Assembly: GCA_964017155.1 (NCBI GenBank)
Contig: OZ024856.1
Span: 38,065,322-38,129,321, forward strand
Direction of reading: 5' to 3'
Origin: Oasisia sp. SBJ-2009
Taxonomy: Eukaryota; Annelida; Polychaeta; Sabellida; Siboglinidae
DNA length: 64,000 nt
The notes under the pieces were generated by a model, which searched no databases, was not told the DNA's origin, and saw only the letters and a list, made by a program, of their open reading frames with translations. Positions 46,907-64,000 of this stretch are shown here, in pieces (position 1 is the first letter of the stretch; each line of letters opens with the position of its first letter). A program made the position numbers and the translations under genes.

Positions 46907-47407
46907 TCAACATATCTGGTCATTTGGCTGAACTAACAGACCCAGACAACATAAATGACACCACCTGTTGCAATAGTCACAGCAGATCCAACTCAGAAGT
47001 CCAGTTGGTTTTTGGCAGAAAGGGACATCACAGTAGTGCCGCTTGCTGTCCCGCTTCCGCTCGGCATGCAAACATCTCACAATGTGGCGACGGTAACAAT
47101 CCGTGTGGAAAGGCTGCATCACGATGGGTGGCACATTGCAGCAAATGGCCTCAGCATTCTACAACAGAAGATTGTGCAGCTGGTACAATTTGAATCACAA
47201 ATGCCTGAGATCAGATGCTGTAGACCTGAAAATGTCATAATAAATTATGTATAACCGCCTCTCATTGACACTGAAATGTACACAAAGCAACAGTTCAGAC
47301 AAAAGTGCTAAGTCTTTCAGCCAACACCACTTCCCATCTGGCCAAGAAAAGAAGTCTCTGCAAGCATGCAAATAAATATTATCAATAATATTATTCATGC
47401 CATTCAA
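46907..47407 (-). pseudogene. Remnant of Ulp1-like peptidase C terminus with PHD-like finger
   Basis: On the minus strand the frame near 47140-47040 reads PPIVMQPFHTDCYRRHIVRC and resembles the end of Ulp1-type cysteine peptidases found in transposon proteins. It is followed by a Cys/His cluster ending WICCDYCNRWCHLCCLGL, a PHD-like pattern. Upstream, YYDIFRSTASDLRHL recalls the region holding the catalytic aspartate, but a frameshift and stops separate the pieces and no catalytic cysteine context is visible. It lies inside the 5.9 kb transposon, so it is probably the element's own gene. The assignment is from family memory. Confidence 0.38.
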
Positions 47408-47439
47408 GGATTTAAGAGGTTAAATTTGTCTATAGTGTA

Positions 47440-47620
47440 ATATCCTATCCCTGCTCAAAACACTAGTTACACTTTATTCCCTGTTCAATCAACCACCATC
47501 TCAACTTCTTTGGGAAGCATCCAGCAATGGTGCAATAAATGCGTGAAGGCTTGCTCATACAAACATCCATCAGAGTCTATAACCAGGTATTCATTAATTC
47601 AAATGGAGTAATGTTTGAAC
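47440..47620 (-). mobile_element. Decayed SINE copy, same family as 12729-13055
   Basis: Shares GAAGCATCCAGC, AATAAATGCGTGAAGGC and CTCATAC with the body of the 12.7 kb SINE. Lacks the tRNA head. Confidence 0.7.
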
Positions 47621-49121
47621 ACAGCAGGACATGAAAAAAGCCAACTTTTACCTCCACAACTGAAGATACTTTGCACGACGAGTCAGATTGTGCACAGAAT
47701 CCAGGATTGCTACCACGTCAGCTGCCAGGAGTAGCCATGCAATCGTTTGCAGTACAGATCGGCATCAAAACGACACAAAATGGATGGAATCGAACCTGCA
47801 AACCACATGAATATGTAATATGTTCCAGTATGTTCACACTGGGTCCTCATATTGTTGACGTATTTATATTTTATTTTTACTCTGTGATATGCTTAGTTTT
47901 ACTATTTGCAATTTAAAATATGAAACTAATCCATATCAAGCCACTAGTGACTAATCTATTTGAAGACAACCTGTGTAAAGAGCTTTTTAAATTTTAGTGA
48001 TAGCTGCAAGCATTGAGTTGTAGAAAAAAAGATCAAATTAATTACAATTGATAGAGCTGCTTACTCTGTACACAACGATTCATCTTGTATGTGATGCTCC
48101 CACATCTCTGGATAATATGCCGGAATCACATGCACTGATCCAGGTTTGGCTGTGTTGACATTTCAGCTGACAAGACCAATATATATAAGCATGGACCACC
48201 TAAAAAGAGCAACTTCCTATAAAAATATTCTAGTAACATCAACAAGATAGGATATTTTGCAACCACAATATTTTAGTGTAGATGTGAGTAAATAAATATA
48301 TTGACACATAATTTATAATAACCAATATCTAATCCTAAACATGAACAATCAGCATTCCCAGGTATATGTATCTTTCACAAATATTGCATTTTGAGACCCA
48401 AGCAGTGAAGCACAGCGGAGCGCAATTGCCAGCGATGCACACAGGATGAGCGATAAACAGTTTATTTAGGCCGACCGCGTTGTCTTTTCGATCTCAAAAG
48501 TCTACTAAGACGCGCTGTTCATTAAACATAAATATGCACACAAGATGGTGATAAATGATTTAATTAACAAAATCAAGTATTAAATGTTGGCAAAAATACA
48601 GTTATAATGGCAAAACTGAGGTGGGTCCAAATGCTGCGTAAGTGCCGGAATGACTATAACGTCACTGTCAGGCAGGCTGTCAGCGCCGTTGGCGTTATTG
48701 ATTCACATTAACAATTAACGCACAAATACAACAACATTGCTCCCACATGGCTATGAGAACATGCTTTTAGTTACTTATTTCTGGTGGCTCATAATGCCAC
48801 GGCCTTCCTTTCTGGGGTTGCCGATCGAAGTGCTTGCAACCTAGCCTGATGGTCGGACTGGCGTGCTACGGGAGGCGGACAGGACAGCTCGCAATTTGTT
48901 TGCGGTGGCGACGGTTCTTGAATTAACGCAGCAAAACTTCACATGGCGATCTGTGGCATACTTGTCTAAATTGATTGCCAGTTGTCAAACGTGGCGCCTA
49001 CTTCTAAACGAAGCGGCTCCATCTTTTTGAACTATCATTTACAAACGTGCATCGCCTCAGTGAAAGACCACAACAACGTCTACACATGCGCATAAATTCC
49101 TGTGCGGTGATTGGATGAATC

Positions 49122-49184
49122 CTGCTCTGCGAATAGTGGCTTATATTTCCTTGGCCGCAGAGCTGCTCTGCGGTTAGCCAGTCC
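49122..49184 (-). repeat. Right terminal inverted repeat of the 5.9 kb element
   Basis: Reverse complement of the left end apart from scattered changes. It has the same palindrome and spacer but ends in CGCAGAGCAGGATTCATCC instead of the TGACGTCA palindrome. Confidence 0.75.
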
Positions 49185-49354
49185 GTAGATATAAATGAAT
49201 ATCTATGAAAATACCAATAAAATGTAGGGTAAGATGTATCTTTGTTTTCCAATTTTATTTGGAACTTTTAATTAGCACACACTTTGTAGCATGGTAACTT
49301 CAGAAATGTCATTGGCTAATATTTTTAGCCCACTTCATACGTACTTACGATGTC

Positions 49355-49425
49355 ATGTGACGTCACTCGTTTTGGCGCGACGGACGAAAATATGTGTCGG
49401 ATTCTATGTCTTAGTGAATAGGTAA
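49355..49425 (+). promoter_or_regulatory. Candidate promoter near RAD51 5' end
   Basis: TGTGACGTCACT (CRE-like) at 49360 is followed by TTTTGGCGCGACGG (E2F-like) at 49370, then a possible non-coding exon with donor GTAACT at 49421. E2F control of RAD51 is known in vertebrates; here it is inference. Confidence 0.3.
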
Positions 49426-49429
49426 CTAT

Positions 49430-51280
49430 ATGAATACTTGGTCCGATGGTTTTAGGGTAGGGTAATTGAGTGTAATCTAAACAATACTGGATATTGTTTT
49501 GGTTATGAATTCCACTGTTATCATACACAGAAATGTTGCGTTTTCTCAATCGCTTTCACTGATGTGATGAAAACTAGTACCCAACTAGATCACCGACACC
49601 GTCGCCGTCGGCGTCGTAAACAAAACTTAAACTAACTATCACTCGCTGAGTCAGTGTCACTCAGGATCCATATTTTTTGTCAACACTGCATGTTTTACCT
49701 CATTTTTTTCTAGCAGTTCTACAGTTTGAGACAGTTCTTCTCTTCTTGATTCAAAGGTCATAATCATAAGATATAACTAGTAAAATACACTAACAATACT
49801 GCGTGCGGCATTAGTTTTTAGCCTTAGGTTATAATTTTTAAAGCTTAGCCTTAAGGCTTAGTAGGCTAGGTAGTCCTTAGACTTAGGCGTAGCCGTAGAT
49901 GGACTTTATCATATCGTCACATATCAGACATGTCCTCAGTTTATTTTAAAGTTAAATAATATATGTTATTTTTGCACTTACATCTTAACATAAATCATTG
50001 CGGTCTAGCATTAATGTTGGCACTCTTTTTGGAATAGTTCAAGACGGTTAAATTGTGAACTTTGACTTTGTGGGATATGTTGTCCACAATATTTGGAACA
50101 CAAGTGACTTGGGACATGACATCAACAACTGAGGCGTTATAATACACAACAGTAAGACAAATCCAAGTGAAATAAATGTCAAGTGCAGATATTTGAGAAA
50201 AAATTACCATGTATATAATTTCAGGTGAGGTCATTACACATAGAATTAGTATATAATTCCATGAAATGTTTTAGCCTTGATTAGATCAAGTGCATTTCAG
50301 TTATGTTATTCATGCCTCTTCTTTCCCTCTAAAGGGTGAGTTGTACTTGACTTGACTGATCCTCGATTACTAGTTATTCATCTTCCCTCTACACACCGTT
50401 ATCTCAAACTATCTCCACTCCTCTCTGTCTTTCACTTGCAATCCAACCTTCTGCCATGCCATTGCCTGTACAGCAATACTCCCATTAGTGTGAAAAATAC
50501 CCTTCGCAGCATCACAAAAATATCAGATACTCTGTTCCTTTTCATTAATTTCCAATTCGATTCAAAATCTTCCAATTCAATTAATTTTGTTCCAAATCTT
50601 TCAATTCCTATTTCTCCTCCAATTCTGGAATTAAATTGATCAATTCCAATTCTTTTACAATTGACTCCAGACCTGGTTGTTACAGTATAAAGTTATATTA
50701 GTCATGTTTTGCGTTTCAGATTCATATTTATATATAACATAGGGTAATTATTATTTGTAAAATTAAAATATCAACTGGATATTTACTCTAAATTTTACTT
50801 GATTGCATCACAAAGCCACAGCGACACTGCTGCCTGCCGACAGTCTGATCTGTGCCACTGCCGATGTGGGCCCCTGTTGTAGACTGACCACAAGTCCCAA
50901 GCGAATGGTTGGGAATATCATCTTCCCGCAATGTGAAAATGCCATTTCGCATTTAACAGAATTAATGCAGTCGCTTGGAAGGATATATTTATATATGATA
51001 ACGTGAAGTTGGTTTCAAGAGTGATCGAGGCGAGTAGTTTGCATGAACCGATGCCATATACAATGTTTGCAGCTCACTGTGTTGATTAAAATTAAAAAGA
51101 AACTTTGGCACGATGAAGTTTAATGTTGGCTTTTTGCCGACACAGCCTTGCACAACACCATGTCAACAGATATCCATGTAGAACAATATGTCAACAGATA
51201 CCCATGTAGATCAAGATGTCAAAAGATTTAAGTACTTATTCATTCCAACCCATTTAAACAGTCACCGTGTGTGTCATTCC
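49430..51280. other. RAD51 upstream region
   Basis: Non-coding first exon and intron expected here but not fixed. It holds the candidate exon at 49699-49761, a short GC-rich imperfect palindrome at 49590-49615, and AT-rich sequence. Confidence 0.35.
49699..49761 (-). CDS. Possible first exon of an unidentified minus-strand gene
   Basis: ATG at 49761 opens 21 codons, MTFESRREELSQTVELLEKN and one more residue, strongly helical and charged, ending at a GAG/GTAAAA donor. No partner exon could be tied to it, so it may be chance. Confidence 0.25.
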
Positions 51281-51297
51281 AGGAGCTGTCATTGTCT

Positions 51298-59028
<7,731 letters not shown>

Positions 59029-60155
59029 CCCAGGCGTGAACGGGGTCCAACCCCCACTAGACACTGTTTATTGTCAAGTTTGTTTTGGCAGCCAACATGT
59101 AGTCACTTCGACCACACAGTGGGTTGGAAGGTTTTGTTTTGAAAACAAATGGTTGAACCTCCCAATTAAGGTCGACCTCGAGACTGACCCGAATGGCAAG
59201 GTGACCACAGCAGTAGGATTAACTTCCTAAACTTTACAGGAAACATTTGGGACTATTCCAGGGTGACCCTAATTGTGGAGTGGGTGTAATGTAGAAATGG
59301 AGAGGTAGTTGTAACTCAACGTTCAACCATACAACAACAGTGAAGGCCAACTTGTGTGTGACATACGAATGAATATCAGCCGCAAGTCACTGTCTCACAG
59401 GTGTGAGCGGTTAATTAGGACAATTGTCCTTCTTTGGTGATGATTCGCTAAGAATTAATTCATGTGCATATCCAGCACATTTTGCCAAGTAGTGACAACA
59501 TTCATAAGTCTAGCTTGATAAAATTATGAATTAATATTGACATATTTCATGTTTTGTTAAATGTAGAGGAAACATTACAGTTTGAGTGGTTCTCCTATAC
59601 ATTCATCAGTCCAGCAGTGTCTGGTAAAAGTAATTTCCACTTTTGTATTTCACCATCAAATGTTTCCCTTCAGTTACGTGTGTAGTTTTTGGTTGTTTTT
59701 GTCAGACTGGCTGCCGTGGCGCCATCTAGTCGACAGCTGAAAGTACACTGACACGTAACTGAAGAAAAAGATCTGTATAGTATAGAAAGAATGTTATTTA
59801 ATATCTGGGCACCATTTGTTTGCCCACTGATGTAAGGGGAAACGGCTGTGATATGATGTTTGGAAATGAGGATAACAAGTGTTGAGTAATCTGAAGTTTT
59901 AGTTTAAAATGTCTGTTTCATGATGGTAGTTAGGTGTAGTGTATGAAGTGTACAACTGTAAGAAAAGGCCGTAGTCTACTTTGTACATACGTGTGTATTG
60001 ATTTAGTTTTATTGTATCAACATTATTCTAGTACATTTGTCAATAAATATTTATTGTATACCCATTTTGCAAGCGTTGTTATATTTATTAAATTATTCCT
60101 AGGATCATGTGATACTGCATACATTCAACATTATTCTAGTACATTTGTCAATAAA
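59029..60155 (+). other. RAD51: RAD51 3' UTR with two candidate poly(A) signals
   Basis: Sequence after the stop has no coding signal. The first good AATAAA is at 60042-60047. A perfect 108-bp tandem duplication repeats it at 60150-60155, so the gene appears to carry two identical 3' ends. Where cleavage occurs is inferred. Confidence 0.5.
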
Positions 60156-60236
60156 TATTTATTGTATACCCATTTTGCAAGCGTTGTTATATTTATTAAA
60201 TTATTCCTAGGATCATGTGATACTGCATACATTTAA
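60018..60236 (+). repeat. Perfect 108-bp tandem duplication in RAD51 3' UTR
   Basis: CAACATTATTCTAGTACATT starts both copies (60018 and 60126). Each includes AATAAATATTTATT, a poly(A) signal overlapping AU-rich motifs. Confidence 0.95.
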
Positions 60237-60639
60237 ATGCTGTTTTTTTGCTCACCGACAGAATATTGTCTTGTACAATATTATCTATAGTATATGTTGT
60301 ACAACTTCCCTTGAATATAGATTGTTAAATGTAATCACTCAGAACCGAGCAATTTATTCGTTTTTTTTCAAAATGTTGTTAATGACCAAATGACTTAAAT
60401 AACCAATTAGAACAATTTAACAGAAATGGATTCTAACCCTTTTTATGCCAGACGTCCGCCCAGAAATTATACCCATGTTACCAGAACAATTGGGAGAAAA
60501 AACGGATATGGAAAAAAAATTACATGGTGTGTGTCAAATTTGATTTTCTCAGCAACTACATAACATATACAAGTGTTGTATATCAAATGAAAGCTAAGAA
60601 ATGCAGCTTTCTATTGATGTGCATCATATAAATAGACTT

Positions 60640-60930
60640 TTCGACTGTTTCTTGCATGAATAGAAAGCAACTTCAATTACAAGAGTTATAGAAAAATTCA
60701 ATAGCTACATTTTGCTATAAGAATTATTCCTGTGTGACGGGTAGAAGGAATGTTATGAGCAATATTCATCAGGTATGTCAGTCCGAAAATATTAGTTTTG
60801 TAAGATGACAAGTAACAAGTATGGATATTATCATATTATTTCCTTCCAGCAGTCAATAATAACTCTGCTACTGTTTTTTGCATGAATAGAAAGCAACTTC
60901 AATTACAAGAGTTGTAGAAAAATTTAGAAT
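60640..60930. repeat. ~230-bp diverged duplication
   Basis: TGCATGAATAGAAAGCAACT, then TCAATTACAAGAGTT, occur near 60654 and 60880. The rest is non-coding AT-rich sequence. Confidence 0.75.
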
Positions 60931-61151
60931 CTTATACTTAACTGGCCTAAATTATTACGGCCATTTAAAACCGTTTTTTTCACCTTATATCGATGTGTAT
61001 GTGTTCGCTATGGGATTCTACATCACTTCCGGTACAAAGAAGTCAGATTAAATTTTTTATTTGTGTTTTAGAGCAATTTAAACACGCCGAATCGAGGTAA
61101 ACAACGCGATGTCACCGCTGGAAATATGGCGCGAGCTGTAGGCGCCTCCCA

Positions 61152-61382
61152 GAGGCATCAGAACCGCGGAGGCGATTTCTTTCGATTGCGGACATGTCCA
61201 CGGCACTAAGAAGAAATACTTTATTCTTTGTAATGATGAATTAATTTATTTTTATTTTTAAAAAACTTTAAAAGTTTATTTTGAACCTCTCATAGGCACC
61301 AGAACCGCGGAGGCGATTTCTTTCGAGTGCAGACATGTCCACGGCACTAAGAAGAAATCCTTTATTCTTTGTAATGATGAAA
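61152..61382. repeat. 141-bp tandem duplication
   Basis: AGAACCGCGGAGGCGATTTC, then GACATGTCCACGGCACTAAG, are repeated with few changes at 61160 and 61301. Confidence 0.9.
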
Positions 61383-62011
61383 TGTTTTTTTATAAAGTTT
61401 AAATAAAAAAGAATTACTGTATGCAATGCACACACAATGCGTCTGATTTTAATGTTTCATTAGAAATATTACCGAATTTGTAGTATAGTATTCTTAGCAA
61501 TGACATGTAACTGAAATTGCTGTACTTGACTGTATTAATGAAAAAAATATCACACTATAATATTATAGACATCAAAAGAACCATTAGTCTTACAAATAAT
61601 GCTGTGACAAGTTCCTAGCTGGTGGCCTTTGGCCATGCCAAAGAAAATGTCATAATTTATCTGTAAATGAAGGTGATTTGTATGCTACAAGAATGTATAT
61701 AGCTAAAATGAAAATAAATGCTGTTAAATGCATATAATAATAATTATTAGCAAGTGACCACAATTAATTGCGACCAAACATGTCTGCAATAAAAATGGGA
61801 ATTCATGTTTTAAATGCATGTCATAATTATTAGCAAGTCAGATTGTTTACATACGAAAATAATTGTTTGCATTTTAAAAAGAGACGTGTGTATTAACTGA
61901 AATCGGTTATGCGTAAAGATATTTTGTTACTGTTTGGAATAATTAAACTTATGTTCGTGGGGACGATTTGTACATTTTACTTTTTTAGGTAAAGATTTAA
62001 AGTACAGATCA

Positions 62012-63003
62012 GACATGGGGGACATGGGGTCAAATACATTTGTATTTGTATTTGAAAGTATTTAAATACTTTTTTTAAAGTATTTGTATTTGACATTTAG
62101 GAATTGAAAGTATTTGTATTTGTATTTAAATACTTTCCTAAAGTATTTGATATTTCAAATACTTTTCAAATACTTTTTCAAATACTTCGGGTATATATTT
62201 GGGTCAGTTCTTTCTTCCACTGTGTTTATGTAAGTTACTGCTATGGTAAATTAGCCAATGTGATATCAGTGACAGTCAGGGACTAAGAACTTAATTACAC
62301 AGCTTAGCACATATGGGCACCAGTAAACCCTGGGCACCAGCTAGCTAGCCAATTCCCTTTGTGTGATAGGGGAAGAAGCCTGGCTTGGTTTATCAAGCCC
62401 TTTGTTCAAGCCAGGTATCCCCAATTAAATAAGCCACAGTGGACTTTGTTCAAACATCACTGAGCCCAGTGTGCAGGGCAGCCTAATTGATACAGATGAT
62501 AAATGGAGAACCCAATTCAAGTCATATCTTGTTAAGTGATCCTCAGTGAATGAATGGAAAGCTTGGCTGTGGGTTCTGTCCACATTGCCATGATTGTGTG
62601 AAAAGGGTGTGGATGAATGATTAAAAGGAACATTGCATTCAATTAGCTTGCAGCAGGACTTTGCACTATCCCATATAAGTACTAACTTCCACCATCCTGG
62701 GTGATATAACTGACAATTTTAGAAGTATACACTGGGCAGATAGATACTAGACCATTGAATGTAACCAGACAACTTAGACAATAGCAATAAACTAGATGAA
62801 CTGCTTCATATATCGTTTTGTTTCTTTTACCTATATAGTAATATATCCTGAAAATGAAAAGTATTTGAAAAAGTATTTGAAATACTTTTCAAAAGTATTT
62901 GTATTTAAATACATTTGCATTTAAAAGTATTTGTATTTGAATCCGTCAAAAGTATTTGTATTTGTATTTAAATACATTTCAATGTATTTGACCCCATGTC
63001 TGA
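62012..63003. mobile_element. ~1 kb element with palindromic AAGTATTTG-rich ends
   Basis: Left GACATGGGGTCAAATACATT and its complement at the right end, followed inward on both sides by degenerate GTATTTGTATTTGAA words. The centre has no coding frame. Confidence 0.75.
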
Positions 63004-63004
63004 T

Positions 63005-63495
63005 GGGCTGGCCATTGTTGTTGAAACCGCCAGCTGTCGCGGGTTTAGTCGCACATCTACCGCACAGACGTCTCGGATAAAAATTCCCCCAGTCCACGGC
63101 AGTTTTTGGCGACAGCGTCAGTTGCCTAGTGACGTGTAACGGAATTTCCGTAGCCCACGAAAACAGAAACCAAACCAGTTTCCCTAGGGGAACCTTGCTC
63201 TTAAAAAAGGAGCCTTCTCGTATGCTGTGTCTCTGGTGACATTGACGACATTTCCACCGTCATCCGTCCTGGGTATCTTGTTGTGCGATGAAACTGCACG
63301 GAACTGCGCAAAGAGGGCAGTCAAATTATTTTTCAACCTCGTGCAACAAGCCAGTCAATCTGTGGACGTACGTCGTCGTCAAGTATCAGAGGGAACGGCC
63401 CGAGTATCTGTTGCGCAACAGGGGGGTGACACAGCTACCGACACAGCATGTTATGTAGTGATGTATTTTATATAATTATATAATCACTACCAGGT
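63005..63495. other. No gene recognised
   Basis: Locally higher GC (63030-63440) but no clear exon, ORF motif or promoter could be supported. Confidence 0.35.
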
Positions 63496-63499
63496 ATAT

Positions 63500-63591
<92 letters not shown>
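63500..63591. repeat. (CA)n microsatellite
   Basis: About 46 CA copies. The remaining sequence to 64000 is AT-rich with nothing recognised. Confidence 0.95.
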
Positions 63592-63592
<1 letters not shown>

Positions 63593-64000
63593 ATTCACTG
63601 ACATTTTTTGCATCGCTGGATTCACTGCATAATTAAAATGTTTGAGTTCTCCCGAGTCTGCTCTCTTTCTGGCATCACCTACTTAACAACTAGATCAGCA
63701 CATTAAACTTGAACTTGACATTTTATTTGGCATATATACAACACAATACAACAGACACAGAACATATGTTAATAATGAATGCCAGGACGCCAGTAATAAC
63801 TAAAAAAGTTGATGCAACTGGAAGCCCTTTAGAATTACAAAATACTGTCTACCTCTAATAGAACATGGTGTACATAATAATAATTTAATTAATAACAAGA
63901 TAATAATAATACTAAGAAAAGAGTAATACTAATCTAATGATACTACTTATACTATAAAACATTTTATTACTATACATAATCTAATTTAATAACGTTGACG

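Larger units (their letters stand above)
43285..49184. mobile_element. 5.9 kb DNA transposon, GGAC ends, 9-10 bp target duplication
   Basis: The left end starts GGACGAGACTATTCGCAGAG, and the right end read inward starts GGACTGGCTAACCGCAGAG. The ends match for about 63 bp with one indel. The flanks carry TAGATATAA at 43276-43284 and 49186-49194 (10 bp with one mismatch). TSD length and long inverted ends suggest a Mutator-like element. Inside: a palindrome-rich left subterminal zone (43.3-45.1 kb), a decayed Ulp1-like/PHD gene, a SINE copy near 47.5 kb and an interspersed repeat near 46.8 kb. No transposase motif was recognised. Confidence 0.7.

Noticed and set aside
48065..48166. Minus-strand exon with frame PGSVHVIPAYYPEMW
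   Set aside because: Acceptor choice is ambiguous, an in-frame stop lies at its start, and no neighbouring exon joins in phase.
49995..50234. 79-codon minus-strand ORF
   Set aside because: Has a possible acceptor but no recognisable motif and no linked exon.

Overview
This window looks like AT-rich nuclear DNA of an animal, most likely a marine invertebrate. The reasons are split genes with GT-AG introns, several non-LTR retrotransposon families, a tRNA-derived SINE, Ty3-like relics, inverted-repeat DNA transposons and very long microsatellites. I cannot name the species; a lophotrochozoan such as a mollusc is a guess from the repeat mix. No operons, CRISPR arrays or bacterial genes are present.

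Two host genes can be read through their splice sites. RAD51 (plus strand, 51298-59028) has eight coding exons that sum to exactly 1020 nt, a 339-residue recombinase, the same length as vertebrate RAD51, with intact Walker A and B and the FTTA polymerisation motif. A ubinuclein-like gene (minus strand, 18524 down to 6038) has nine phase-compatible exons covering the conserved region before the middle domain, the middle domain, and a short tail. Ubinuclein is a subunit of the HIRA histone H3.3 chaperone. Its N-terminal HIRA-binding part was not found here. An intact Gag-like ORF (20871-20383, minus) lies just upstream on the same strand, with a donor that is in phase with the first ubinuclein exon seen.

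The most striking mobile element is a 5.9 kb DNA transposon at 43285-49184. It has about 63-bp inverted ends starting GGAC and a 9-10 bp target duplication. Inside one end is an array of palindromes built on CGCAGAGCAGTGAC and its complement, arranged as alternating 203/226 bp units, and inside the body is the decayed end of a Ulp1-like peptidase with a PHD-like finger. A 349-bp deletion derivative with a perfect 10-bp target duplication sits at 25899-26247. A 112-bp piece of that copy plus its flank was pasted into a LINE at 27147.

Layout: 1-2.3 kb LINE and Ty3-like pol relics; 2.8-5.1 kb microsatellites and a 72-bp minisatellite; 6.0-18.5 kb ubinuclein exons with LINE, SINE and MITE insertions in introns; 18.7-20.9 kb LINE fragment, foldback element and Gag-like ORF; 21-26 kb mostly empty; 25.9-29.7 kb MITE and CR1/jockey-type LINE; 30.5-31.7 kb MITE and a repeat carrying a CTCF-like motif; 32.9-36.2 kb RTE-like LINE; 37.5-38.0 kb array of nine CTCF-like motifs; 38.8-42.3 kb low-complexity satellite split by a LINE; 43.3-49.2 kb the transposon; 51.3-60.2 kb RAD51 and its 3' UTR, with minisatellites close to several splice sites; 61-63 kb duplications and a palindromic-ended element; end of window microsatellite.

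All calls come from reading the sequence by eye. Family names rest on remembered family motifs, not on searches.
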